A stretch of DNA of 30,562 nucleotides from QQWI01 sp964522015. GTDB lineage: Bacteria > Bacillota > Clostridia > Peptostreptococcales > Acidaminobacteraceae. The position numbers were made by a program, and so were the translations under genes. Below the pieces are notes generated by a model that was not told where the DNA came from, did not search any database, and saw only the letters and a program-made list of their open reading frames with translations. The stretch covers positions 1-30,562 of the forward strand of contig CAZFST010000041.1 in NCBI GenBank assembly GCA_964522015.1. The letters run 5' to 3'. Shown here in pieces: positions 1 to 7,552 of this stretch. Numbering within the stretch: position 1 is the stretch's first letter; each line of letters starts with the position of its first letter.

Positions 1-50
1 GGTGTTGGTGTTGGTGTTGGTGTTGGTGTTGGTGTTGGTGTTGGTGTTGG
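1..50. repeat. GGTGTT hexanucleotide tandem repeat
   Basis: About eight perfect GGTGTT units begin at the first base of the window and end in GATGTC at about 53-58. On the minus strand they encode alternating Thr-Pro in the partial surface-type protein. The unit is 6 bp, so gain or loss of units keeps the frame and changes only linker length. The contig probably ends here because of this repeat. Confidence 0.9.
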
Positions 51-1220
51 TGTTGATGTCGGTGCTGGCGGTCTATATGGATTTATTGGTAAAACATCGT
101 AGTCGGGGTCAGGTGTTGGCGTTGGTGGTGTAACAATTGGATTACTGCCAGAATTACCTGCTGGGTCATCATCCCAATTAGGTTGAATCAAATCTAAGCT
201 ACTATCAAGGGCAAATTGATAATCCATTTTGCCAATTAATATCTCTGGTTCAATTTCATCCTTAAATTTTTGAAACTTAGGATCCCCTATTAGTATATCA
301 TAATCTGGGTCTGTTAATTCGTTAGCAGTCAACTTGGGAGCTTCTTCAGTTTGCACGGTCGGTGGCGCTTTTTTTATAATGCCCCTTTGTATTTGATCCG
401 CCAAAATCTGGTCTGAACTCATTTTAGTGAGTTTTACTTCAGCGCTTCCAAAACTCAGCTCCCCATGGTTTTCAATGGCTGCTGTAATTTCAACATGGAG
501 ATTTCTGCTTTGTATAGTCATATCGCCTTGAAAATAAGAAATTAGTGCAATATCCTTGTTCCTATCACTATTTTTATCGATAGTTTGTGTGTCTAAAACC
601 TCATAACCATTCATTAATTTTACCGTATAATTACTGGTGCCATCTGGCATGGTTTCATTGACCCTTAGGTTGAACTCTATTTTTCCTTTATTATCCATCA
701 ATTTGGAATCAGTAATATTCAAAGCTACATTTGCTACACCACTGGCTCTTTTATAGACAGTATTGCTATACATGTAATCTGAAGGGTTACCAGAACCTGG
801 TCTGACAGTTTCCTCAACAGAGCTACTGGAACTGACTGCTATGGAGCTAGTGGCGCTTACTTGTATAGAACTACTAGTCAAGTAGCCAACTTCTACAGTC
901 GTACCAGATATATATATTGTATTATCGGGATGGCCAGAGATGGATTTTGAAGGTATATTTCCTGAGAATTTAAAAGTTGAGTTTGTGACCGTCAAATCTG
1001 AACTGATGTAGGGCGTCGCTTGAATAGAATCAATTGCACTTTGCGAAACACTTGTACCGCCTAGTACGCCACCAGTTTGTGTCATCCCGTCTAAATTAAC
1101 GGTCTGAAGATCAGCTTTCACACCTGTTGGCAATGCTGTGCTTGAGTTGTTAGCGAGTTTTTCAACATTATTTGTTGTGGTTAAGGGGCTTGTGACCCCA
1201 TTGATATTATTAATTGCCAC
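1..1220 (-). CDS. Large secreted/surface-type protein, N-terminal part, Thr-Pro linker (partial)
   Basis: Translating the minus strand from a GTG at 1218-1220 gives an open frame of about 406 codons that runs off the left edge. A GGAGGTG ribosome site lies 7-9 bases upstream. The frame starts MAINNINGVTSPLTTTNNVE and shows no Sec signal peptide, lipobox or membrane segment. Residues about 60-150 are rich in Ser/Thr and Val (SSSIQVSATSSIAVSSSSS), suggesting beta structure. The last residues before the edge are TPTPTP, encoded by a GGTGTT hexamer, which reads as a linker to a further domain outside the window. The start lies inside the last codons of the upstream gene, so translation is probably coupled. 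I do not recognise a family. A long, Ser/Thr-rich protein without a Sec signal suggests export by a non-Sec route, but that is inference. Confidence 0.75.
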   Translation of the reverse strand, partial: MAINNINGVTSPLTTTNNVEKLANNSSTALPTGVKADLQTVNLDGMTQTGGVLGGTSVSQSAIDSIQATPYISSDLTVTNSTFKFSGNIPSKSISGHPDNTIYISGTTVEVGYLTSSSIQVSATSSIAVSSSSSVEETVRPGSGNPSDYMYSNTVYKRASGVANVALNITDSKLMDNKGKIEFNLRVNETMPDGTSNYTVKLMNGYEVLDTQTIDKNSDRNKDIALISYFQGDMTIQSRNLHVEITAAIENHGELSFGSAEVKLTKMSSDQILADQIQRGIIKKAPPTVQTEEAPKLTANELTDPDYDILIGDPKFQKFKDEIEPEILIGKMDYQFALDSSLDLIQPNWDDDPAGNSGSNPIVTPPTPTPDPDYDVLPINPYRPPAPTSTPTPTPTPTPTPTPTPT

Positions 1221-1581
1221 TATCTTTCACCTCCAATTCTTTATTTTCAATTTGATACCAAACGCCTTTAAGAATTTCCTTTTTATTCCTAACGAGATTA
1301 CTCAATCTTGCAACTGTTTGAAACGTCATATAATCAGACTTGTATTTCAGTTTTGTCATTGTAAAGGGTTTTGAATCAATTACTTGGTCCAATTTTTTTT
1401 GGATATCAACAGCGCTAATGATTATAAACTCGTCAGACCACTGAACGATACAATCCTTGTACTTTGGGATACAAAAGAAATCATAAGACGTTTGAAAATC
1501 ATATTTCCAAACAAAGGTATTGTTTTTCCAAATATCTAATTGCCCCCAGTTGTCACCATCCAAAAAGTAGATATAATACAT
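1210..1581 (-). CDS. Hypothetical protein, 3' portion of a gene split at an A12 tract
   Basis: This 123-residue frame starts MYYIYFLDGDNWGQLDIW and ends EVKDSGN. It is rich in Trp, Tyr and Phe and predicted soluble. I do not recognise a family. The ATG is formed by the last A of a 12-A run, and no ribosome site precedes it. The upstream frame from 1723 runs into the same A-run one base out of phase; removing one A would give a single protein of about 170 residues. It may therefore be the second half of a frameshifted or slippage-controlled gene rather than a gene of its own. The stop overlaps the start of the downstream Thr-Pro protein. Confidence 0.6.
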   Translation of the reverse strand: MYYIYFLDGDNWGQLDIWKNNTFVWKYDFQTSYDFFCIPKYKDCIVQWSDEFIIISAVDIQKKLDQVIDSKPFTMTKLKYKSDYMTFQTVARLSNLVRNKKEILKGVWYQIENKELEVKDSGN

Positions 1582-1723
1582 TTTTTTTTTTTCTGTCGTT
1601 CATAATTGATAGTACTTTACTAAGGGATTCAGTATTCTTTTTCATCACAGGGATTGCATCATTCAAGTTGAGTTCTTCATCTAGATAGGGTGGTTTTGTT
1701 AAAGAGTGATAATACGATTTCAT
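1553..1723 (-). CDS. Small ORF, 5' portion of the A12-split gene
   Basis: The ATG at 1721-1723 overlaps the TGA of the upstream DUF4176-like gene as ATGA, a classic coupling arrangement. It encodes 56 residues starting MKSYYHSLTKPPYLDEELN. The sequence is helical in character to about residue 44, then enters Lys codons from the A12 tract and ends soon after in an unlikely tail (VLYLLFGW). Shifting frame by one base in the A-run joins it to the 123-residue frame downstream. Either the homopolymer carries a sequencing or real indel, or expression is set by slippage there. Function unknown. Confidence 0.55.
   Translation of the reverse strand: MKSYYHSLTKPPYLDEELNLNDAIPVMKKNTESLSKVLSIMNDRKKKNVLYLLFGW
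1581..1592 (-). repeat. A12 homopolymer at a reading-frame junction
   Basis: Twelve consecutive T on the plus strand are A12 in the coding direction. The tract lies exactly where the frame from 1723 must shift to enter the frame of 1210-1581. Runs of this length are prone to replication and transcription slippage, and also to sequencing error. Confidence 0.8.
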
Positions 1724-1974
1724 AAGCCGGATCCCAACCTGCTTTTATTGTAGATTTGGTGCGTCTTTTGTTCTTCGTGACCTTTAAAAAGCAGCTGATG
1801 AATATCATGATTGTTGAAGAATACATTTGTACTAGGTGAAACAAAACCTTCAGGATGCAGACAACCGACATAATCATAAAGTAATTGATCATCCATCCGT
1901 ATTTGTTTATGACCATATATCATAATTTTTTTATTTGCATTTTTTAACAGAACAACTGAGCCATTTGGATACAT
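1720..1974 (-). CDS. DUF4176-like small protein (type VII secretion-associated family)
   Basis: The 84-residue product has the layout I associate with DUF4176: an N-terminal PNGSVVLLKNANKKIMIYG strand pair, then YDYVGCLHPEG, then FFNNHDIHQLLFKGHEE. DUF4176 proteins are typically found in type VII secretion (ESX/LXG) gene clusters of Firmicutes, where their exact role is unclear. A good ribosome site (AGAAAGGTGG) lies 7 bases before the ATG. It is the first gene of a tight operon with ATGA overlap to the next ORF. The C-terminus is a little short for the family. The family call is from memory of the motif pattern; no LXG toxin or ESX component is visible in the window. Confidence 0.7.
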   Translation of the reverse strand: MYPNGSVVLLKNANKKIMIYGHKQIRMDDQLLYDYVGCLHPEGFVSPSTNVFFNNHDIHQLLFKGHEEQKTHQIYNKSRLGSGL

Positions 1975-2046
1975 GATAATGCCACCTTTCTAAAATTTTC
2001 TAAACACCAATAAAATCTTTTTCCAATTATTCCAGCGACGATTTTC

Positions 2047-2075
2047 ATTTTACTGGTAATTACAAAATAATACAA
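2047..2075 (-). promoter_or_regulatory. Candidate promoter for the DUF4176-like operon
   Basis: On the minus strand TTGTAT (2070-2075) and TAAAAT (2047-2052) are separated by 17 bases, about 70 bases upstream of the operon's first start codon. The match is moderate, and the AT-rich background makes chance matches likely. Confidence 0.35.
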
Positions 2076-2228
2076 GCTAATATTTCAGAATTCACACTCA
2101 TATCTCAAGATTCGCATTTATTATGTTACCTAGATTTATGGTTAATCACAAAATTAGTTTTTTTAATGGTTTACATAAATCCATTAACTAATCTATCTGC
2201 ACCCTAGCTGGTGTCTTATAGTTTTAAA

Positions 2229-2263
2229 TAAAAAAAACGCACTTGAATTTCAAAGTGCGCTTC
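2229..2263 (-). terminator. Intrinsic terminator, probably of the ABC-F gene
   Basis: Read on the minus strand, CGCACTT and AAGTGCG form a 7-bp stem with a short loop, followed by a run of eight T. It is the first terminator-like structure downstream of the ABC-F gene, beyond the tandem repeat and the N gap. Confidence 0.7.
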
Positions 2264-2294
2264 CCATTTAGTTATATTCAAATTATTTTATCGA

Positions 2295-2394
2295 NNNNNN
2301 NNNNNNNNNNNNNNNNNNNNNNNNNNNNNNNNNNNNNNNNNNNNNNNNNNNNNNNNNNNNNNNNNNNNNNNNNNNNNNNNNNNNNNNNNNNNNN
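2295..2394. other. Assembly gap (100 N)
   Basis: Exactly 100 N, the conventional filler for a scaffold gap of unknown size. It directly abuts a 13-bp tandem repeat, which probably caused the break. Confidence 0.98.
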
Positions 2395-2475
2395 TTTATT
2401 TTTCCAATTTATTTTTCCAATTTATTTTTCCAATTTATTTTTCCAATTTATTTTTCCAATTTTATTTTCCAATTC
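2395..2475. repeat. 13-bp tandem repeat downstream of the ABC-F gene
   Basis: Five perfect copies of TTTATTTTTCCAA (2395-2459) are followed by a degenerate copy, and the array runs into the ABC-F stop codon region. The left side is lost in the N gap, so the copy number is a minimum. Confidence 0.9.
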
Positions 2476-2478
2476 ATT

Positions 2479-4455
2479 TTACTCTGTGTTGCTCTGCCCC
2501 CATGTTTCCCATAAAGCCTCTAATTGCTCCTTGATAACTGCTTGCTCTGCCATCAGCTCACAAAGTACCACATAGTCATCGCTGGACTCAGCCATCTTCT
2601 GATTGGATTCTGTGAGCTGGTCTTCAAGGGCTTCAATCTTGGCTTCGATCACTTCTATGCTGACTGGCTTTTTAACCCTTTCGGTACGTTTTGACAAAGT
2701 TTGCTCACTGGCCGATTTTGCAGCTTGTGCAACCTTTCCATTCATCACAGTTTTTGAAGCAGCCAGCAGTTTCGCCTCTTCCACAGCAGCCAATTTTTCT
2801 GCCTTCTCTATTAAGGCTTGCTTGTATGCATCATAATTGCCATCGTAACTCACAAACTTCTGACCTTCAATGGCCACAATTCGCTGGGCTATCTTATTGA
2901 TAAAGTATCTGTCGTGGGAAATAAAGAAAATGGTGCCGTTAAAGTCTTCAAGGGCTGCTTCTATGGTTTCGATGGACTCAATGTCCAAGTGGTTTGTGGG
3001 TTCGTCTAAAATCAATAAATTGACTTTTTCATATAATAGTTTGGCAAGTTTCAAACGAATCCGCTCGCCACCGGATAATTTTCCAACCTCTGTAAACACC
3101 CGCTTGCCATAAAACATAAACTTGGCAAGGTATTCTCTTGCCTGCCCCTCAGCAATCACCACATCATCTCTAAAACACTCGATAATGGTGTGTTTTTCAT
3201 TGGTAAAGTAAATTTCTTGGGGTAAATACGCAGCCTTAACGCTGGCCCCAAGCTGCAAATGCCCCCTATCAGCAGGCACTTCCCCAAGGAGCATTTTAAT
3301 CAGGGTGCTTTTACCACTGCCGTTTGGCCCAACAAGGGCAACCCGCTCCCCAAAGTGAACCATCAGGTCCGCCTCACTCAGCAAAGTTTTCCCCTCAAAG
3401 CTCTTGCTAACCCCCACGGCTTTCAGGGTTTCATTACCAGACCGTTGATTTGCCTTAAGATCTAGGCGCATATTGGGCTTTTCCAAAAGGGGATTGCTAA
3501 TCCGGTTCATTTTATCTAGCTTTATTTGAATACTGGCTGCCCGCTGAAAAAACTTATTATTATCAGATCGCATGGCCCAATCACGGAGTTCTTTAATGGT
3601 ATTTTGCATCTGTTTAATCTGTTTTTGCTGCTCTTTAAAATCCTCAAACTGCACCCGCATCAACTCTTCTTTTTGGTTGAGGTAACTTGAGTAGTTGCCT
3701 TTAAAAGTAAGGGCCGTCAGGTCCTCAATTTCAATGATCTTATTGACGGCATGGTCCAAAAAGTAACGGTCATGGGAAACCACTACCACAATTCCAGGAT
3801 AAGTAGACAGGTAGGTTTCAAGCCATTCAATAGAATCCGTGTCCAAATGGTTGGTGGGCTCATCTAATAGCAAGATGTCTGGCCGATCAATCAAGAGTTT
3901 ACCCAGTACAACGGTGGTTTTCTCCCCGCCGCTAAGGGCGTCAAAGGACTGATTCAAAAACCGCTCATCAAACTTAAGGCCCGTGCAAATTCGCCCGATT
4001 TTCTCTTGAACCTCGTAGCCCCCTTGGATTTCATATTGGCTGGAGACGTGTGCGTACTTCTTTAAAAGACGATCAAGTGACTCGGCTTCATGGGCTGCCA
4101 TTTGCGCCTCTAATTCACGGAGTTGTTCTTCTAGGGCAAACACTTCTTCAAAGGCTAAATTAAGCACGTCTTTGACAGTGAAATGTTCAGGATAATTGGG
4201 AATTTGGTCTAGGTAGGCCACGGTTGCTTCTTTAGGCACGGCTATATATCCGAAATCGTAACCAGCGCTCCATGAGCCTGGATAGCGGTTCAGAGGTTCA
4301 AGACCAGCGATAAGCTTCAAGATTGTGGTTTTGCCGCAGCCGTTTGGGCCCACAATACCGACGCGCTCGCCAGAGTAGATTTGGAAATTGAGATTTTCTA
4401 AAATCAGGTTGGTGCCCATGTGTTTCATCACTTGGCTAAATGAGAGTTCAAACAT
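2479..4455 (-). CDS. ABC-F family ATPase (ribosome-associated; possible ribosome protection)
   Basis: This 658-residue cytosolic protein has two ABC cassettes and no membrane domain. Cassette 1 has Walker A GPNGCGKTT (36-44), signature LSGGEK (174-179) and Walker B ILLLDEPTNHLD (194-205). Cassette 2 has GPNGSGKST (376-384), LSGGER (460-465) and LLILDEPTNHLD (480-491). A charged interdomain linker lies at about 262-325. A Lys/Glu-rich coiled-coil C-terminal extension lies at about 545-655, as in YdiF/Uup-like members. ABC-F proteins bind the ribosomal E site; some relieve stalling and some give resistance to drugs acting at the peptidyl-transferase centre. Sequence alone does not decide between these roles. 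The leader in front of this gene, with its own short ORF and terminator, is typical of antibiotic-responsive ABC-F genes. The ATG is preceded by a weak AGGA. Confidence 0.95.
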   Translation of the reverse strand: MFELSFSQVMKHMGTNLILENLNFQIYSGERVGIVGPNGCGKTTILKLIAGLEPLNRYPGSWSAGYDFGYIAVPKEATVAYLDQIPNYPEHFTVKDVLNLAFEEVFALEEQLRELEAQMAAHEAESLDRLLKKYAHVSSQYEIQGGYEVQEKIGRICTGLKFDERFLNQSFDALSGGEKTTVVLGKLLIDRPDILLLDEPTNHLDTDSIEWLETYLSTYPGIVVVVSHDRYFLDHAVNKIIEIEDLTALTFKGNYSSYLNQKEELMRVQFEDFKEQQKQIKQMQNTIKELRDWAMRSDNNKFFQRAASIQIKLDKMNRISNPLLEKPNMRLDLKANQRSGNETLKAVGVSKSFEGKTLLSEADLMVHFGERVALVGPNGSGKSTLIKMLLGEVPADRGHLQLGASVKAAYLPQEIYFTNEKHTIIECFRDDVVIAEGQAREYLAKFMFYGKRVFTEVGKLSGGERIRLKLAKLLYEKVNLLILDEPTNHLDIESIETIEAALEDFNGTIFFISHDRYFINKIAQRIVAIEGQKFVSYDGNYDAYKQALIEKAEKLAAVEEAKLLAASKTVMNGKVAQAAKSASEQTLSKRTERVKKPVSIEVIEAKIEALEDQLTESNQKMAESSDDYVVLCELMAEQAVIKEQLEALWETWGQSNTE

Positions 4456-4473
4456 ACTGTATCCTGCTTTCTT

Positions 4474-4533
4474 CTATAAAAAAACTGTAGAAAAGAGTTT
4501 CCTTTCTACAGTTGATCGACACTTTTTTAACAT
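4474..4533 (-). CDS. Leader peptide ORF (19 codons) in front of the ABC-F gene
   Basis: The ATG at 4531-4533 opens a 19-codon frame (MLKKCRSTVERKLFSTVFL) that ends at a TAG just past the U-run of the terminator hairpin. The ORF thus spans both arms of the hairpin. It begins about 25 bases after the predicted transcription start. Upstream GGA and AAGG give only weak ribosome-site support. A ribosome in this ORF would physically cover the terminator stem, as in attenuators of vmlR- and vga-type genes. Translation is inferred, not shown. Confidence 0.5.
   Translation of the reverse strand: MLKKCRSTVERKLFSTVFL
4478..4512 (-). terminator. Leader terminator/attenuator before the ABC-F gene
   Basis: ACTGTAGAAA and TTTCTACAGT form a perfect 10-bp stem with a 9-base loop. 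On the minus strand it is followed by seven T, and the whole structure ends 22 bases before the ABC-F start codon. A terminator between a promoter and its own gene is expected only for a regulated read-through switch. Confidence 0.8.
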
Positions 4534-4562
4534 GCGGATTCCGAAAAAACCTTACTAATCAC

Positions 4563-4591
4563 AGTGTACCAATTTGATAATCATCTGTAAA
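4563..4591 (-). promoter_or_regulatory. Promoter of the ABC-F leader
   Basis: On the minus strand TTTACA (4586-4591), a 17-base spacer and TACACT (4563-4568) preceded by TGG (extended -10). The predicted start near 4556 leaves a leader of about 100 bases containing the small ORF and terminator. Confidence 0.6.
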
Positions 4592-4644
4592 TCCCCAGGC
4601 TCTTGAGAATTTGCTTATAAAAGAACATTCCCATTCCGCCCTCT

Positions 4645-4704
4645 TATTTATGTCTTTTATTTATGTCTTTTATTTATGTCTTTTATTTATGTCTTTTATT
4701 TATG
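4645..4704. repeat. 13-bp tandem repeat downstream of the PD40 lipoprotein gene
   Basis: Four perfect copies of TATTTATGTCTTT (4645-4696) and a partial fifth. The array begins about 20 bases beyond the stop codon of the minus-strand lipoprotein gene. It has the same unit length and a TTTATTT core like the array after the ABC-F gene, but a different sequence. Confidence 0.9.
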
Positions 4705-4727
4705 CCCATTATACCCATGTCCATTGA

Positions 4728-5627
4728 CTACCTGAACTGATCAATAATTTTGATGTCAACCCAGTAAATATCGTCATTTTTCATAAAAAATAAGTATTTC
4801 CCATCTGGTGACAAAGAAGCCGTGAATTCCACTCCAGCGCTATTTACCTCAGGTCCAAGCAAAAAACCTTCACTCCACTTATTATCGCCCTGATTAAAAC
4901 TCACATAGAGATCACCCTCGCCGCCATAGCCACCAGGCCTTTCAGAGTCAAAAACAATAAAACTCTCATCTCTCGCAATACATGGGTGGATCCCTCGCAC
5001 TGGGGAGTTTGGACCGCCACTTAGGCGAATGGCCTCACCATATTCTTCCCCATCAAAAGGAATTTTAACCAGCGCCCATGATTTATAAACATCGGTTAAG
5101 TAAATTGAACCGTCATTTGTAGTCGACACATACATACCTGTCATTAGATAGGTTAATTGATCCCACCCTTTAGCTGTCTTTTTCAACTGCCAGATCCCAT
5201 CATCTTCGGTCGTGACGCCCTCTACTTGTCTTGTCGATCCAAAGTAGAGGGTTTGCCCGTCGGCAGAGAGGTGCGGTTCTAGATTGACGCCCTCACCTTC
5301 AATCATCAATTTTTCGGGGGTCGACCACTTGCCATTTTCTTGATGACTGGTCATAATCACGGGCATGTCTGTCTTACCCTCTCTGAGTGTATAATAGATG
5401 TCTTGCCCGTCAGGTGAAAAGGTGCAGGCAAATTCCATATCCTCAGCTTTTGAAATGATGCCTGGGGCAAATATTTCAGGAATCAACCCCGGTGGTTTTT
5501 GCCCATAATAGATCTCCGATTCTTTCTCCCCCTGCTGCTTAGAATTGGATTCCGATTGACAACCAAACAGTAAGCCAGAAATCAGAATGATAACCCCTAC
5601 CATGCTTATTAGACGATTATTTTTCAT
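4728..5627 (-). CDS. Lipoprotein with PD40/TolB-like beta-propeller repeats
   Basis: The 299-residue product has a lipoprotein signal (ISGLLFGC, Cys23), followed by a Ser/Gln/Lys/Glu-rich tether. The body carries several PD40-type blades: FSPDGQDIYYT at about 70, LSADGQTLYFGS at about 120, ARDESFIVFDSER at about 220 and LSPDGKYLFFM at about 272. Such repeats form TolB-like beta-propellers that bind proteins or sugars; no catalytic residues are evident. It is probably anchored on the outer face of the cytoplasmic membrane. AGGAGA lies 7 bases before the ATG. The gene is divergent from the secreted protein gene at 5808, and the 180 bases between them must hold both promoters. The ligand is unknown. 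Confidence 0.85.
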   Translation of the reverse strand: MKNNRLISMVGVIILISGLLFGCQSESNSKQQGEKESEIYYGQKPPGLIPEIFAPGIISKAEDMEFACTFSPDGQDIYYTLREGKTDMPVIMTSHQENGKWSTPEKLMIEGEGVNLEPHLSADGQTLYFGSTRQVEGVTTEDDGIWQLKKTAKGWDQLTYLMTGMYVSTTNDGSIYLTDVYKSWALVKIPFDGEEYGEAIRLSGGPNSPVRGIHPCIARDESFIVFDSERPGGYGGEGDLYVSFNQGDNKWSEGFLLGPEVNSAGVEFTASLSPDGKYLFFMKNDDIYWVDIKIIDQFR

Positions 5628-5807
5628 TGTTTTTTCTCCTTTTTACGTCCCACAAAAGCACGGGCAGTTCTTTTTTACTAGATACCACCCTTTCAGACTG
5701 TTTACCCAACAAAAACCGCAGCGACTGCTTTCTCTGTTCATAAGGGGATTAAAAATTTTATAACAGGGTATGATTCTAGTGATGATTTATCTCGGAGGGA
5801 GGCTCTT

Positions 5808-7475
5808 ATGACCATAAGAAATCAGTTAAAATCTACCTTAGCAATTGGTTTAACCCTATGTCTTATGACCTTAGGCAGTTTAGGAGGCAGCGGCTCTTTT
5901 GTCTTTGCCGACAACTTGCCGCCTGAGGTCCAAGCCATTCAAGCAGAAGCCCTTGAGGGCAAATTCGAGTTTGAGTATATTGGCACAAGCAAGATATCAG
6001 ATCCTATAAAAGAGATACTCCAAAAGAACCACAGCATCATCCTAAATAAAGAAGCCATTGGGGCCTTAAATATTACTGTTAAAGACGCTGATACAGGAAA
6101 GGCCATCAAAGATGCTCAGGTGTATTTGTCCTTCTCAGCTAGGCGGTCCACAGTAGATACCAGTGGCAACTCTGTCCAAACGGCTAACCCTTTCTTGCTA
6201 TTTGACCTTGGAAAATCAGGCGCAGATGGGACCTTTACTTTTAACGAGACCTATTATTATAATACCGATGTCATTGAGGCTGGGACCCCACCATTTGCAA
6301 CAAACTTGCAAGTACATTTGGCTTATGTCAACGACGAAGACCCTTTAGTCATTATCGATCAGAGCAAGACCCCCTACTGGAACGCTGAGGGTAGTGGGAG
6401 TTTCGAAGAATTTCTCGGCGGCTTAAACGGCAAAACGTCCCTGCCCCTTAGCCAGTTGAAAACACTACTAAAAGATGTGGCAAAAGAGACCTACAACGAA
6501 AAGTTAAGAAGCATCTTTAATGACGGTTTTGCTCGCTACGACGATGGTGTCATGGTTCGTGTGGGCAGCGCAGAACAATTCTCTAAGCTAAGCCCTGAGC
6601 AACAATTAGCCATCCCTATCGGTGAATTGCGCCAATATATTCTTAAAGAGAGACAGCTTTTTATCGATTATGTTGCCAAGCGAAGTTACAAGGATTTTGG
6701 CGGTTTTGAGCCTGATTTTGTGATTCAATTTGAACCACCTTATGAATATACTGAGAAATATAAGGATGGCTCGACTGCCACAAAAGAAGAGCAGGCAAGG
6801 CTTGGTCTCACCATCTTTGACGAAGCCACCGGTGGCACAGGATACGCCATCAACTACAGCTTTATGTCCTACCGGGCTTATGTTTTTGCTGATGGTTACC
6901 AAACAGGAAAAAGTATCGGCACCGGTATTCGACAGGACTTTGTAGATGTTAAGGCCAACAGCACCATTTACCTCAGTAAAAATACGGCCCCTGTGGTGAG
7001 TATGAATACCTATAATACCCTGTTTGGAAGCCTTAAGGATCCAGCGGGAACCCCCATTGTTGGTGCAAAAATAAAAATCACCAACACCGATCGGGTTGCA
7101 GTCAGTAATGCTAAAGGGGAGTTTAGTTTTGTGACATTAAAAGACGAAGCCCTGCTGCTTGAAATCGTCAGCGGTGAAAACGGCGCGGCACTTGAAGGTT
7201 ACGCAATCTTTGATGGCAAGGGTTATGCCTTAAACGCTCTACCACTTTCGTTTTCAAGTGATCAGCGAGTCTATCGGATTGAACTGGTTACAGGGGAAAT
7301 GCCAAAGGGGGCTCTACCCACAGCAGATGGTAAATCAGGATTGAGTCTTCAGATGATGGTTATCATTGCAGTGGTTGGTGTTGTGGTTGTTGGCATTATA
7401 ATGGTGTTTTTCTTGATAATCAAAAGAAGGAAAAAGGATGATCACCAGAGGGATAATCAGACGCCACGCACCTAA
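5808..7475 (+). CDS. Secreted, C-terminally membrane-anchored protein with carboxypeptidase-regulatory-like domains
   Basis: The 555-residue product has an N-terminal signal peptide with likely cleavage after VFA (residue 35). At the C-terminus is one transmembrane helix (about 516-538) followed by KRRKK and a short polar tail, so the body is extracellular and type-I anchored. Two regions resemble CarboxypepD_reg/Ig-like folds: about 85-145 (ITVKDADTGKAIKDAQVYL) and about 405-450 (GSLKDPAGTPIVGAKIKI, then NAKGEFSFVTL). The middle region (about 190-400) is not recognised. Start choice is clear from GGAGGGAGG just before the ATG. It ends ahead of a strong terminator, so it is probably monocistronic. 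A role in adhesion or wall interaction is possible but not shown. Confidence 0.8.
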   Translation: MTIRNQLKSTLAIGLTLCLMTLGSLGGSGSFVFADNLPPEVQAIQAEALEGKFEFEYIGTSKISDPIKEILQKNHSIILNKEAIGALNITVKDADTGKAIKDAQVYLSFSARRSTVDTSGNSVQTANPFLLFDLGKSGADGTFTFNETYYYNTDVIEAGTPPFATNLQVHLAYVNDEDPLVIIDQSKTPYWNAEGSGSFEEFLGGLNGKTSLPLSQLKTLLKDVAKETYNEKLRSIFNDGFARYDDGVMVRVGSAEQFSKLSPEQQLAIPIGELRQYILKERQLFIDYVAKRSYKDFGGFEPDFVIQFEPPYEYTEKYKDGSTATKEEQARLGLTIFDEATGGTGYAINYSFMSYRAYVFADGYQTGKSIGTGIRQDFVDVKANSTIYLSKNTAPVVSMNTYNTLFGSLKDPAGTPIVGAKIKITNTDRVAVSNAKGEFSFVTLKDEALLLEIVSGENGAALEGYAIFDGKGYALNALPLSFSSDQRVYRIELVTGEMPKGALPTADGKSGLSLQMMVIIAVVGVVVVGIIMVFFLIIKRRKKDDHQRDNQTPRT

Positions 7476-7513
7476 AAAAGAGGACATTTTTGGTAGTTGG
7501 ATTTGAGATCGCT

Positions 7514-7552
7514 AAAAAGCCGCACAGAGGTTTATCTGGGCGGCTTTTCTTT
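7514..7552 (+). terminator. Intrinsic terminator after the anchored secreted protein
   Basis: AAAAGCCGC (7515-7523) pairs with GCGGCTTTT (7540-7548), with further CAGA/TCTG pairing inside and a T-rich tail. Confidence 0.85.

Larger units (their letters stand above)
1975..2478. other. Non-coding region with assembly gap
   Basis: No credible gene is seen here. The stretch holds the candidate promoter for the leftward operon and an inverted repeat at 2153-2192, where ATTAGTT and AATGG pair with CCATT and AACTAAT around a T-rich bulge. It also holds a terminator at about 2231-2263, a run of 100 N (2295-2394) and a 13-bp tandem repeat reaching the ABC-F stop codon. The true length of the N gap is unknown. 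Confidence 0.8.

Noticed and set aside
1..58. Possible CRISPR-like direct repeats
   Set aside because: The units are 6 bp without spacers and encode Thr-Pro; this is a coding microsatellite.
2243..2575. Plus-strand ORF across the N gap
   Set aside because: It consists of N codons, the 13-bp repeat and antisense ABC-F sequence; it is not a gene.
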